From positions 1 through 49,877 of IMG/VR virus record IMGVR_UViG_3300024344_000024: DNA of 49,877 bases; one strand, written 5' to 3'. This DNA is from a virus. The number at the start of each line of letters is the position of its first letter. Position 1 is the first letter of the stretch. Of the stretch, positions 13,700 to 22,014 are shown piece by piece. A program made the translations under genes and the position numbers. The notes under the pieces are model-generated. The model made no database searches, had not been told where the DNA came from, and worked only from the letters and a program-made list of their open reading frames with translations.

Positions 13700-14255
13700 A
13701 CCATTAATGTTTATAAAAGATAATAAATGGATTAGAGCACCAGGTTATGAAATAAGTAATTATGGAAATTTAAAAAGTTTAAAGACTAATAGAATAATGA
13801 AGAAGAGTTATGAAAGAACACAAAGAGGAAAAAGAGATGGCAAAGGTTATATTAAATATCAAATAAGTTTAGATGGTCATGTAAACAATCAAGCGAAAAG
13901 TAAAAAAAATGTTAGTATTAGAGAACATAGAATGGTTGCTTTAAACTTTGTACCTTTTAATTTGTTTGATAGATATTTATGGTGGTCTAATATTCCTCCT
14001 GATTTTCAATTAAGATTTGGAATATTAACTCACCAAGTAAATCATATAGATGGAGATATATGGAATAACAGAGTAGATAATTTAGAGTGGGTTACACCAC
14101 AACAAAATACTAAACATGCCTATGCTAATTTTGATAGAGAACATCATTCAAAAATTTGTGCACCTTTTAACAAAAGAAAAGTATTAGAAGGAATACATAG
14201 AGGTAAAAATAATCCTATGTATAAACATGGAAAAAAAACACGACCACTAAATTAA
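13680..14255 (+). CDS. HNH homing endonuclease with NUMOD4 and NUMOD3
   Basis: 191 aa. The N-terminal NUMOD4 (WIRAPGYEISNYGNLKSLKT, residues about 17-36) is followed by an HNH core (HQVNHIDGDIWNNRVDNLEW, about 119-138) and a C-terminal NUMOD3 (GKNNPMYKHGK). Overlaps the GIY-YIG gene by 20 bases. The domain order is as in many phage and intron HNH nucleases. Confidence 0.9.
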   Translation: MIQEIFKPLMFIKDNKWIRAPGYEISNYGNLKSLKTNRIMKKSYERTQRGKRDGKGYIKYQISLDGHVNNQAKSKKNVSIREHRMVALNFVPFNLFDRYLWWSNIPPDFQLRFGILTHQVNHIDGDIWNNRVDNLEWVTPQQNTKHAYANFDREHHSKICAPFNKRKVLEGIHRGKNNPMYKHGKKTRPLN

Positions 14256-14268
14256 CAAAGGAAAAAAC

Positions 14269-14490
14269 ATGGCAATAAAAACACATATATTAGAAGCAGT
14301 TATGTCTCACTATACAGCAGAAAGAGATAAAGCTTTAGCAAATATTAAGATACATCTTAACAATCCTGTAGGTGTAGGTGAACATCCTAAGATTGTAGAA
14401 GATGTTATTGAATTAGTACATAAAGCATCTGAAGCAAAAGATGCAATAGAAATGTTGACGCATATAGTAAATGACGAAAAAGACCATTGA
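14269..14490 (+). CDS. conserved marine-phage 73-aa protein
   Basis: Helical. The run from KTHILEAVMSHY to NNPVGVGEHP resembles a small protein I recall from many marine phage genomes near replication genes; function unknown. AAAGGAAAA ribosome site; overlaps the next gene by 20 bases. Confidence 0.7.
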   Translation: MAIKTHILEAVMSHYTAERDKALANIKIHLNNPVGVGEHPKIVEDVIELVHKASEAKDAIEMLTHIVNDEKDH

Positions 14491-14776
14491 CATTTTTTTA
14501 GATGTAGAGTATAATAAAAAAGAATCAGCAGAACGAGGTTTGTTTTTATCTGTTATTTTACAAGCATTATTAGATGCAACTAATAATAAAAGTAAAGTAC
14601 ATAAAGATAGAGCCATAGCATGGTTCTTTTGTAGTGTTGGTGTTACGTGTGATAACTTTGAGCAAATATGTGAGCATGCAGGATTAAGTCCTACATACAC
14701 AAGAAGTTTTGCATACAAAGTTATTCACTCACCAGACTTAAAATATGTTAGACAAAGAATAAAAAAGATACTATAA
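14471..14776 (+). CDS. conserved 101-aa protein, HTH-like
   Basis: Helical domain with FFCSVGVTCDNFEQICEHAG then a 'LSPTYTRSFAYKVI' helix, which looks like a helix-turn-helix recognition region. The segment RAIAWFFCSVGVTC is familiar from marine phages near DUF3310 and RNR genes (memory only). Possible DNA-binding regulator; not proven. Confidence 0.65.
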   Translation: MTKKTIDIFLDVEYNKKESAERGLFLSVILQALLDATNNKSKVHKDRAIAWFFCSVGVTCDNFEQICEHAGLSPTYTRSFAYKVIHSPDLKYVRQRIKKIL

Positions 14777-14777
14777 T

Positions 14778-14867
14778 ATGGAATTTAATTTATTAACATG
14801 CTTTATAATAGGAATAATATTAGGTATGTTTATTGTTTTAATAGCATACTTTTTAACAAAATTATAG
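14778..14867 (+). CDS. 29-aa single-span membrane peptide
   Basis: One hydrophobic helix (residues 5-27) ending in Lys. It starts 2 bases after the previous stop and ends 9 bases before the next gene. There is no strong ribosome site, so translation would be by coupling. Confidence 0.45.
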   Translation: MEFNLLTCFIIGIILGMFIVLIAYFLTKL

Positions 14868-14876
14868 GAGAGGATT

Positions 14877-15164
14877 ATGGGATTAATGGATGAAGCAATT
14901 AAAGATACTATAAAAGATACAAAAGATTTTAAGAAAACAGATTTAAAAAGATTAGCTACAAGAAATAAACAAATAGGTGGTAATCATTATAAAAATTTAA
15001 GTATACAACCAGTAGATTATATTGTAGAAAATAACTTAACTTATCTTGAAGGTAATATAATTAAATATATTACAAGACATAGAAGAAAAGGTGATGGAAA
15101 AAAAGATATAGAAAAAGTAATACACTATGCTGAAATGATATTGGAGATGGAATATGGGGAATAA
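14877..15164 (+). CDS. DUF3310 protein
   Basis: 95 aa. Diagnostic motif QIGGNHYKNLSIQPVDYI (about 32-49) followed by EGNIIKYITRHRRKG and a final helix. DUF3310 occurs in many phages near nucleotide metabolism and replication genes; its role is not settled. AGGAGAGG ribosome site; overlaps the RNR gene by 11 bases, consistent with a link to dNTP supply. Confidence 0.9.
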   Translation: MGLMDEAIKDTIKDTKDFKKTDLKRLATRNKQIGGNHYKNLSIQPVDYIVENNLTYLEGNIIKYITRHRRKGDGKKDIEKVIHYAEMILEMEYGE

Positions 15165-17076
15165 CTATTTACCAACAGAATATCAGACGTTTATCCATGC
15201 GTCTAGATATGCACGTTGGTTACCTGATGAAGGTAGAAGAGAGACATGGATAGAAACAGTATCTAGGTTTAGTAATTTTATGCAAGGTCATTTAGATAAA
15301 AATTTAGGTGTAGTATTAGATAGTGAAGTATGGAGAAGAATAGAAGATAGTATTATAGGGTTATCTGTTATGCCATCTATGAGAGCATTAATGACAGCAG
15401 GTCCTGCATTAGAAAGAGAAAACATAGCAGGATATAATTGTTCTTATATACCTATTGATAATCCAAAAGCATTTGATGAAGTATTATATATACTTATGAA
15501 TGGTACAGGTGTAGGTTTTTCTGTTGAAAGACAGTACATAGATAAGTTACCTACTATACCAGATAGAGAGTTTGAAAAGACAGATGATGTTGTTTCTGTT
15601 AATGATTCTAAAGAAGGTTGGGCAAGAGCATTTAAGGATTTAATATCTTATCTTTATACAAATAGAATACCAAAGATAGATGTAACTAAAGTTAGACCTG
15701 CAGGTGCTAGATTAAAAACATTTGGTGGTCGAGCAAGTGGTCCTCAACCTTTAGTTAATCTATTTGATTTTACAGTTGAAAAGTTTAAAGGTGCTAAAGG
15801 TAGAAAGTTATCTTCTATGGAAGCTCACGATATAGTTTGTAAGACAGGTGAGGTTGTAGTGGTAGGTGGTGTGCGTAGGTCAGCTCTTATATCTCTGTCT
15901 AACTTATCAGACCAGAGATTAAGAGTTGCCAAGTCTGGTGCATGGTGGGAGACTAATCCAGAGAGAGCATTAGCTAATAACTCTGTAGCTTACACAGAGA
16001 AACCAGATGCAGGTATCTTTATGAAAGAATGGTTAGCATTATATGAAAGTAAATCTGGTGAACGTGGTATCTTTAATAGAAAGTCTGCTCAAGAAAAAGC
16101 TAGAGAGAATGGTAGACGTAATGGTGATTGGGACTTTGGTACTAATCCTTGTAGTGAAATTATATTAAGACCTAATCAGTTTTGTAATCTTACAGAAGTA
16201 GTAGTAAGACCATTGGATACAGAGGAGTCATTACATAATAAGATAGAAGTAGCTACAATACTAGGTACAATACAAGCTACACTTACAGACTTTGGTTACT
16301 TGCGTAAAAGATGGCAAACAAATACAGAAGAAGAAAGATTACTTGGTGTATCTCTTACAGGAATTATGGATAATAGTCTACTATCTAGAATGAGAACAGC
16401 ATTACCAGATGTGTTAAATAAGATGAGATACAAAGCTGTATTAACAAATGAAGAATGGTCAAAGAAACTAGGTATACCACAATCAACAGCTATTACATGT
16501 GTCAAACCTTCTGGCACAGTTAGTCAATTAGTTGACTCTGCTAGTGGTATTCATGCTAGACATAATCCATATTATATTAGAACAGTTAGAGGAGATAAGA
16601 AAGACCCATTAACACAGTTTATGGCAGACCAAAGCATACCTTGTGAAGATGATGTTATGCAACCTAATAACTCTGTCTTTTCTTTTCCTATGAAAGCAGA
16701 CTCTAGTGCTATCTTTCGATATACTATGACTGCTATTGAACAGTTAGAGATATGGAAGTGTTATGCACAACATTGGTGTGAACATAAACCATCAGTAACT
16801 ATATCTGTTAAAGAACACGAATGGATTAATGTAGGTAACTGGTGTTGGGATAACTTTGATACACTATCTGGTATATCTTTTTTACCCTTTTCTGACCATA
16901 CATATCAGCAAGCACCTTATCAAGATATAGATGAAGTACAATACAATGAATTACAATCAAAGATGCCTAAAGATATTAACTGGAATAAATTACAAGAGTA
17001 TGAAACAGAAGATAATACAAGAGGTTCACAGGAGTTAGCATGCAAAAGTGGGTCGTGTGAATTGGTGGATATATAA
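15154..17076 (+). CDS. class II (adenosylcobalamin-dependent) ribonucleotide reductase
   Basis: 640 aa, monomeric RTPR type, reducing ribonucleotides to deoxyribonucleotides for phage DNA. Redox Cys C96 (YNCSYIP) pairs with C344; the radical-site run is N331-P-C333-S-E335 (NPCSEI), with C344 in FCNL. The C-terminal relay pair is C630 and C635 (CKSGSCELVDI). GTGVGF (117-122) lies in the substrate region. It needs cobalamin from the host. It is shorter than the L. leichmannii enzyme (about 740 aa), fitting a phage form without part of the regulatory region. Followed with 1-base overlap by a DUF59 protein. Confidence 0.9.
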   Translation: MGNNYLPTEYQTFIHASRYARWLPDEGRRETWIETVSRFSNFMQGHLDKNLGVVLDSEVWRRIEDSIIGLSVMPSMRALMTAGPALERENIAGYNCSYIPIDNPKAFDEVLYILMNGTGVGFSVERQYIDKLPTIPDREFEKTDDVVSVNDSKEGWARAFKDLISYLYTNRIPKIDVTKVRPAGARLKTFGGRASGPQPLVNLFDFTVEKFKGAKGRKLSSMEAHDIVCKTGEVVVVGGVRRSALISLSNLSDQRLRVAKSGAWWETNPERALANNSVAYTEKPDAGIFMKEWLALYESKSGERGIFNRKSAQEKARENGRRNGDWDFGTNPCSEIILRPNQFCNLTEVVVRPLDTEESLHNKIEVATILGTIQATLTDFGYLRKRWQTNTEEERLLGVSLTGIMDNSLLSRMRTALPDVLNKMRYKAVLTNEEWSKKLGIPQSTAITCVKPSGTVSQLVDSASGIHARHNPYYIRTVRGDKKDPLTQFMADQSIPCEDDVMQPNNSVFSFPMKADSSAIFRYTMTAIEQLEIWKCYAQHWCEHKPSVTISVKEHEWINVGNWCWDNFDTLSGISFLPFSDHTYQQAPYQDIDEVQYNELQSKMPKDINWNKLQEYETEDNTRGSQELACKSGSCELVDI

Positions 17077-17387
17077 TGACTAATAAAAATTTAAAAGAAA
17101 ATATTATAGATGTACTACAAAAAGTATATGACCCTGAAATACCTATTTCTATATATGATTTAGGTTTAATATATAATATAGATATAAAAGAAAATAAAGA
17201 TGTAAATATTCTTATGACACTAACAACACCACATTGTCCAGTAGCACAGGAATTACCAAAACAAATAGAAGATGCAGTAGCAACATTAGAAGAAGTTAAG
17301 AAAGTTAAAGTTGGTATTACTTGGGACCCACCTTGGACACAAGATATGATTTCAGAAAGTGGTAAACTAGAATTAGGATTAATATAA
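17076..17387 (+). CDS. MIP18/DUF59 (SufT/PaaD-like) Fe-S assembly protein
   Basis: 103 aa, full-length domain. Motifs: VYDPEIPISIYDLGLIY (about 17-33), the Cys-bearing MTLTTPHCPVAQELP (about 48-62), and WDPPWTQDMISE near the end. In bacteria such proteins help mature Fe-S proteins. Here it may support a host or phage Fe-S enzyme during infection; the Cas4-like exonuclease or the Gp88 protein are possible clients, but this is inference. It is the last gene but one of the RNR operon. Confidence 0.85.
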   Translation: MTNKNLKENIIDVLQKVYDPEIPISIYDLGLIYNIDIKENKDVNILMTLTTPHCPVAQELPKQIEDAVATLEEVKKVKVGITWDPPWTQDMISESGKLELGLI

Positions 17388-17510
17388 ATGACACTACTAG
17401 ATATAATATGTAAATTAATAGTTAATGGTATGGTTATTTGCGTAGGTGCTTGGTTTATCTATGTAATAGTTATGGCTATATTAAACACATTTGGTTTATT
17501 AAATATATAA
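17388..17510 (+). CDS. 40-aa membrane peptide
   Basis: Directly abuts the DUF59 stop. Nearly all hydrophobic, with one or two short spans (residues 3-20, 20-36) and a Trp in the middle. No ribosome site beyond coupling. No family recognised. Confidence 0.5.
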   Translation: MTLLDIICKLIVNGMVICVGAWFIYVIVMAILNTFGLLNI

Positions 17511-17518
17511 AAAAGTTC

Positions 17519-17547
17519 TTGACTTTTATATGTTTATAATGTATAAT
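17519..17547 (+). promoter_or_regulatory. strong sigma70-like promoter for Hsp20
   Basis: TTGACT (17519-17524), 17-base spacer, TATAAT (17542-17547). A second TATAAT at 17535 is too close to the -35. The expected start is about 17554, the first base of the hairpin described next. Confidence 0.85.
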
Positions 17548-17553
17548 TACATC

Positions 17554-17579
17554 ATGAGTGCCAATAAAGGACTCATTTT
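17554..17579 (+). promoter_or_regulatory. 5' leader hairpin of the Hsp20 mRNA
   Basis: ATGAGT (17554-17559) pairs with ACTCAT (17571-17576), extended by CC/GG past one bulged base, then TTTT. It is at the predicted 5' end of the transcript. It could protect the mRNA or attenuate it. The ribosome site (AAGGAG, 17592-17597) is outside the stem, so a classic RNA thermometer is not shown. Confidence 0.5.
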
Positions 17580-17603
17580 AACTTGCTTAATAAGGAGATA
17601 AAT

Positions 17604-18011
17604 ATGGTTAATTTTGAAGTAGATACATTCTCAAGACAAGCTATTGGCTTTGATAGATTGTTTGATGTAATGAATAACATAAGAGGGACAGATACAAACT
17701 ATCCACCTTATGATATTATAAAAGAAGATGAAGAAACTTTTATTATAGAGTTTGCTTTATCAGGATTTAAGAAAGATGATTTAAATATTGTAGTTAAAGA
17801 AAATCATTTAACAATAAAAGGTGATTATGTAAGAGGAGATGATATTGAATACTTACATAAGGGTATAGCAAAGAGGTCTTTTACTAGGGACTTTGTTCTA
17901 CACGATACGTTACACGTTGAAGACGTTACATTCAGCGAGGGTATATTAAGATTAACTCTTAAACAAATGATACCTGAAGAACAAAAACCTAAAAAGATTA
18001 AGATTAATTAA
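17604..18011 (+). CDS. Hsp20/alpha-crystallin small heat shock protein
   Basis: 135 aa, IbpA-like. The N-terminal GFDRLFD element is followed by an alpha-crystallin domain (about 35-125) with YDIIKEDEETFIIEFALSGF, IAKRSFTRDFVLHD and the closing FSEGILRLTL. Holds unfolded proteins in the cytoplasm; phage copies are known from cyanophages and pelagiphages. The ATG has AAGGAGAT at 6 bases. It has its own promoter and a strong terminator, so it is a single-gene transcript. Confidence 0.9.
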   Translation: MVNFEVDTFSRQAIGFDRLFDVMNNIRGTDTNYPPYDIIKEDEETFIIEFALSGFKKDDLNIVVKENHLTIKGDYVRGDDIEYLHKGIAKRSFTRDFVLHDTLHVEDVTFSEGILRLTLKQMIPEEQKPKKIKIN

Positions 18012-18018
18012 GTTAATA

Positions 18019-18049
18019 GGGGAGTTGAAATATACTCCCCATTTTTTTT
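18019..18049 (+). terminator. rho-independent terminator after Hsp20
   Basis: GGGGAGT (18019-18025)/ACTCCCC (18034-18040), 8-base loop, then eight T (18042-18049). Confidence 0.9.
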
Positions 18050-18058
18050 GGAGAAAAT

Positions 18059-18310
18059 ATGAATAAGTTATTTATTATGCTGACATTATTATGGTTACAA
18101 AATATATTTTTTACTAACGTATATGCTTTTGATTCGTTAGGTTATAGATACTATCATGATTTAGATAATGAACATGATGGTTCAAAGTTTAGAGCTTATG
18201 CTACTAAAAAGTTTTATAAAAGTAAATTTAAGTTTGCTTATGAAAGAAAAAGAACAGGTCGTGGAGTAGAAGCAGGTACTTGGTTTATTGACCACGAATA
18301 TAAATTTTAA
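18059..18310 (+). CDS. small secreted beta-type protein
   Basis: 83 aa. Signal peptide (residues 1-24, ending in VYA before FDS). The mature 59 residues have alternating aromatic strands (YRYYHD, SKFRAYATKKF, SKFKFAYERK) and end in Phe, as short outer-membrane beta proteins do. Too short for a full barrel alone. Located between Hsp20 and the sugar-modifying genes. An effect on the host envelope is possible but unproven. Confidence 0.65.
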   Translation: MNKLFIMLTLLWLQNIFFTNVYAFDSLGYRYYHDLDNEHDGSKFRAYATKKFYKSKFKFAYERKRTGRGVEAGTWFIDHEYKF

Positions 18311-18320
18311 GGAAATGCAT

Positions 18321-19109
18321 ATGCTATTAAAAAAACAAATGGTAAACACAGTTTACGTAGGGTATGACCCTAAAGAATATACTGCTTATGAGGTATTAAA
18401 ATTTTCATTAGAAAGAATATCCACTAAACCTGTTAGAGTTATACCTTTGAGAAGAGATATACTTACAAAGATAGGTATATATACTAGAAAACATAATAGC
18501 ATTGGTGGTCAAGATTATGATGAGATAGATGGTAAACCTTTTTCTACACAGTTTAGTTTTAGTAGATTTTTAATACCTGCACTAAACATGTATGAAGGTT
18601 TAGCTTTGTATATGGATTCTGATATGTATGTAAGGTCAGATATATCAGAACTATTTGAGAAGTGTAAAGATAATTATTATGCTATACATGTAGTTAAACA
18701 TAAATATGAACCTACAAATAAAACTAAAATGGATGGTAGAGAACAACATGTATATCCTAGAAAAAATTGGTCTAGTTTAATTATGTTTAATTGTGGTCAT
18801 GAATACAATCAAAAACTTACACCACAAGAAGTAAATACTAAATCAGGTAGATGGTTACACACTTTTCAATGGTTACCAGATAAAGAAGCAGATATAGGAA
18901 CAATACCAGAAGAATGGAATTGGTTAGACAATCATTCCTCTACAGATATAGATGCAAAGAATGTTCACTTTACAACAGGTGGTCCTTGGTTTAAAGACTG
19001 GGGTTCTAAAAGAGATAAAGATACACAGTATGCTATTGAGTGGTCTAATGATGCAAGATGGTTACAAATGCATAACATACTAGATGCTAATAAGGATTAT
19101 ATGATATGA
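18321..19109 (+). CDS. glycosyltransferase, GT8-like
   Basis: 262 aa. The ATG at 18321 is chosen because AAGGAA is 6 bases upstream. Nucleotide-binding start NTVYVGYDPKEYTAYEV, then the metal-binding D-x-D in LYMDSDMYVR (about 91-100), and FNCGH and GGPWFKDW motifs in the second half, as in GT8-type enzymes. It likely transfers a sugar to a host envelope or phage component. It is the first of three linked sugar/methyl genes; overlaps the next by 4 bases. Confidence 0.75.
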   Translation: MLLKKQMVNTVYVGYDPKEYTAYEVLKFSLERISTKPVRVIPLRRDILTKIGIYTRKHNSIGGQDYDEIDGKPFSTQFSFSRFLIPALNMYEGLALYMDSDMYVRSDISELFEKCKDNYYAIHVVKHKYEPTNKTKMDGREQHVYPRKNWSSLIMFNCGHEYNQKLTPQEVNTKSGRWLHTFQWLPDKEADIGTIPEEWNWLDNHSSTDIDAKNVHFTTGGPWFKDWGSKRDKDTQYAIEWSNDARWLQMHNILDANKDYMI

Positions 19110-21403
19110 AAATAAACTTTGTTACATCTTATAATGAAGACTTATATAATAGATTTGGTAATATATTTTTTAAATCTATACAGGAAAATTGGGAACCTAC
19201 TTTAAAAGTAAAAGCTTACTATCATAACTTTCCTGCTGATAAATATTCATTAGATAAAGCTATTGAGTATTCTAATCTTGAAGATAATAAAAAATATAAA
19301 AAATTTAAAGAAGATAATACGAAACATAATGGTACTGAAGATGGACAGATACCTTATAATGCAAAGCTTGATGCTATCAGATGGTGTCATAAAATGTTTG
19401 CATTAACAGACTATGCATTTACATTAACAGAAACTAATAAAGATGCAGGTTGGTTAGTATGGATTGATATAGATTGTTATGCTAATAAAAGATTAACATA
19501 TAAAGAAATGTTAGATATGTTACCTGATAGTGCTGATATAGTACATGGTGAAGGTATGTCTTTTATGGCTTTTAATCTAAATAAAAAACCACCATTAGAT
19601 TTGTTGTGGGATTTGCGTAGAATATATATGAATGACGAACTTACTAACTATAGAGAATGGCATGATGGTTTTGTTATTCAAAGATTATTAAACTTATATA
19701 AAGCACATGGTTTAAAAATTCATAATATTGAAAACCAAATATCAAATTATATTGTTCATTTACAAGGTGTATCTAATTCTAATATTATACCTTTAAGAGA
19801 TTCACAAGGTAATCGTGTATTTGAATTATCAAAAGATAAAGTATCCCAAGATATATTACCATCAAGGTATCAAAAAAATGCTGAACTTATTAGACATTTT
19901 AAACCTAAAACTATATTAGAAACAGGTACATGGAATGGTGGTCGTGCAATAGAAATGGCATTAGCTGCTTTTGAAAATACAGATAGAGTTGTATACTATG
20001 GTTTTGATTTGTTTGAAGATGCTACAATAGAAACAGATAAAGAAGAATTTAATGTTAAGGCTCATAATACTTTAGAAGCTGTAGAAAAAAGACTTGAAGA
20101 ATTTAAAGCTAAAATGAAAGAAAAAAATAAAACATTTCATTTTGTTTTAACGAAAGGTAATACAAGAGAAACATTAAAAGCTGAAAATTTATTTGAATTT
20201 TTACTAGATATAGACTATGCTTTTATAGGTGGTGGTGATAGTATTAAAACAAAACAAAGTGATTATGATTGTTTAAAGAATGTACCTGTAGTTGTTATGG
20301 ATAATTACTTTTCTAAAGATACAGATGGTAATGAAGTAGAAGATAAATATAAAGGTACAAATAAAGTTAAAGAAAAATTAAATAAAAAAATAACAAATAA
20401 TATATTACCTAGTGAAGATAAAGTAAGAGAAGGTGGGCATACACATTTATTATTTATATTACATGATGATAAATTACCTGCTCCTTCTAAACATTTATTT
20501 AGTGTTCCTATTAAAGTTAATCCTAGAGATTGTGTGCCTAAAGATTATATTAGAAATAATATAAAAACAAATTTTAAAAAGATTAATAAATGGTTAGAGA
20601 AATTTCCTTTACATGATTACAAATGTATATTAGTATCAGGTGGACCTTATACAGATTATAAAGAACTACATTCTACAATTAAAAATAATCCTAATGCAAA
20701 GGTAGTAGCTGTTAAACATTCTTATCCTAAATTACTTGAGCATGGTATTAAACCTTGGGCATGTGTTGTATTAGACCCTAGACCTATTACTGGTACGAGT
20801 ACACATGGTGTAGTCAGAAAAGATTTGTTTAAAACAATAGACCCTAATACAAAGTTTTTTGTTGCATCTATGACTGACCCTTCTGTTACTGATTATTTAA
20901 TAGAAAGGAAAGCAAACATATGGGGATGGCATGCATTTACAGAATCATTACGTGACCCTGAAGAACAAAAGAAAGGTATACAAAATAATTTAGTAACTTT
21001 AAATAAAGATTTAGGATTGCCTGAAGGAACTACATTAATAACAGGTGGTACCTGTGCAGCTATGAGAGCTATAGGTATTATGCATACATTAGGTTTTCGT
21101 TTCTTTGATTTGTTTGGTTTTGATTCCAATATGAAAGAACCTACTGAAGAACAAAAGAAAGAAACAACAGGTGCAGAAGGAGAACAACCTAGACCTAAAT
21201 ACTTTAAAGTATCTGTAGGTAAACAAGAGTTCTGGACAACAGGAGAATTACTTGCATTAGCACAAGATTGTGAAAAATATTTTAATGAATCACCTATGGA
21301 AATGGATATTAATTTTTATGGTAAAGGAACTTTAGTTTCTGCTTTATGGAAAACATCTAATAGATATAAACAAAAACAACAATCTTTTAAAGGGGATTTA
21401 TAA
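19106..21403 (+). CDS. three-domain protein: GT-A glycosyltransferase, SAM methyltransferase, MptE/DUF115-like
   Basis: 765 aa. Residues about 1-240: glycosyltransferase-like, with metal site D121/D123 (VWIDIDCY) and a conserved H-D-G-F-V. Residues 255-410: class I SAM methyltransferase (LETGTWNGG, 271-279; YGFDLF near 298-303). Residues about 505-745: MptE-like/DUF115 domain (CILVSGGPYTD, VVAVKHSYPKLL, VVLDPRP, ASMTDPSVTD, WGWHAF, FGFDS), a family including flagellin-glycosylating Maf proteins. The combination suggests that it builds a methylated, nonulosonate-like or other surface sugar. Ends 1 base into the next gene. Confidence 0.75.
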   Translation: MKINFVTSYNEDLYNRFGNIFFKSIQENWEPTLKVKAYYHNFPADKYSLDKAIEYSNLEDNKKYKKFKEDNTKHNGTEDGQIPYNAKLDAIRWCHKMFALTDYAFTLTETNKDAGWLVWIDIDCYANKRLTYKEMLDMLPDSADIVHGEGMSFMAFNLNKKPPLDLLWDLRRIYMNDELTNYREWHDGFVIQRLLNLYKAHGLKIHNIENQISNYIVHLQGVSNSNIIPLRDSQGNRVFELSKDKVSQDILPSRYQKNAELIRHFKPKTILETGTWNGGRAIEMALAAFENTDRVVYYGFDLFEDATIETDKEEFNVKAHNTLEAVEKRLEEFKAKMKEKNKTFHFVLTKGNTRETLKAENLFEFLLDIDYAFIGGGDSIKTKQSDYDCLKNVPVVVMDNYFSKDTDGNEVEDKYKGTNKVKEKLNKKITNNILPSEDKVREGGHTHLLFILHDDKLPAPSKHLFSVPIKVNPRDCVPKDYIRNNIKTNFKKINKWLEKFPLHDYKCILVSGGPYTDYKELHSTIKNNPNAKVVAVKHSYPKLLEHGIKPWACVVLDPRPITGTSTHGVVRKDLFKTIDPNTKFFVASMTDPSVTDYLIERKANIWGWHAFTESLRDPEEQKKGIQNNLVTLNKDLGLPEGTTLITGGTCAAMRAIGIMHTLGFRFFDLFGFDSNMKEPTEEQKKETTGAEGEQPRPKYFKVSVGKQEFWTTGELLALAQDCEKYFNESPMEMDINFYGKGTLVSALWKTSNRYKQKQQSFKGDL

Positions 21404-22014
21404 TGTTAACACAACCTTCAGAAGATTATTATGAATTAATAAATTCTTATAAAAAATTACATAAAGAAAAAGGTAAGTTTAAAGGTATAAGTTTAATACC
21501 TCTTGTAACTACATTAATGAAAATTGTAGAAGAAAATAAATGTAAAACTTTATTAGATTATGGTTGTGGTAAAGCAGTTCCTTATATGAAAAGAAGATGT
21601 AAAGAATTAGGTATAAGAAAACCTATACAAGAATTACTTAATTTAAATTCATTTGATTTGTATGACCCTGCTTATCCTAAATATAATAAACTACCTAATA
21701 AAAAATATGATATTGTAATATGTACAGATGTATTAGAACATATAGCAGAACAAGATTTAGATTGGGTATTAACAGAGATATTATCTCATAGTAAAAACAC
21801 AGTATTCTTAAATATATCTTGCCAACTTGCTTTAAAACATTTTAAAGAAGGTAAGTTTAAAGGACAGAATGTACATATATCTGTTTTTAATCATGATTGG
21901 TGGTCAAATAAAATAAAAAATATTTGGAATAATTTTAAACATTTAAAAATATATATAATATGTGTGGGAAAAGAATATACTCATGCTGATTTAATAAAAA
22001 AGGAGAAAGAATAA
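21403..22014 (+). CDS. SAM-dependent methyltransferase
   Basis: 203 aa class I fold: motif I LLDYGCGKA (50-58), acidic loop SFDLYDP (about 82-88), motif IV-like IVICTDVLEHI (about 103-113). Substrate unknown; neighbours suggest a sugar or small metabolite rather than DNA, since the DPPY-type motif of DNA methylases is absent. Last gene of the sugar-modification block; overlaps the holin start by 1 base. Confidence 0.8.
   Translation: MLTQPSEDYYELINSYKKLHKEKGKFKGISLIPLVTTLMKIVEENKCKTLLDYGCGKAVPYMKRRCKELGIRKPIQELLNLNSFDLYDPAYPKYNKLPNKKYDIVICTDVLEHIAEQDLDWVLTEILSHSKNTVFLNISCQLALKHFKEGKFKGQNVHISVFNHDWWSNKIKNIWNNFKHLKIYIICVGKEYTHADLIKKEKE

Noticed and set aside
17535-17540. TATAAT at 17535 as the Hsp20 -10 box
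   Set aside because: The spacer to TTGACT would be only 10 bases; the next TATAAT at 17542 gives 17.
18315-18317. ATG at 18315 as the GT8 start
   Set aside because: It touches the AAGGAA ribosome site; ATG at 18321 has proper spacing.
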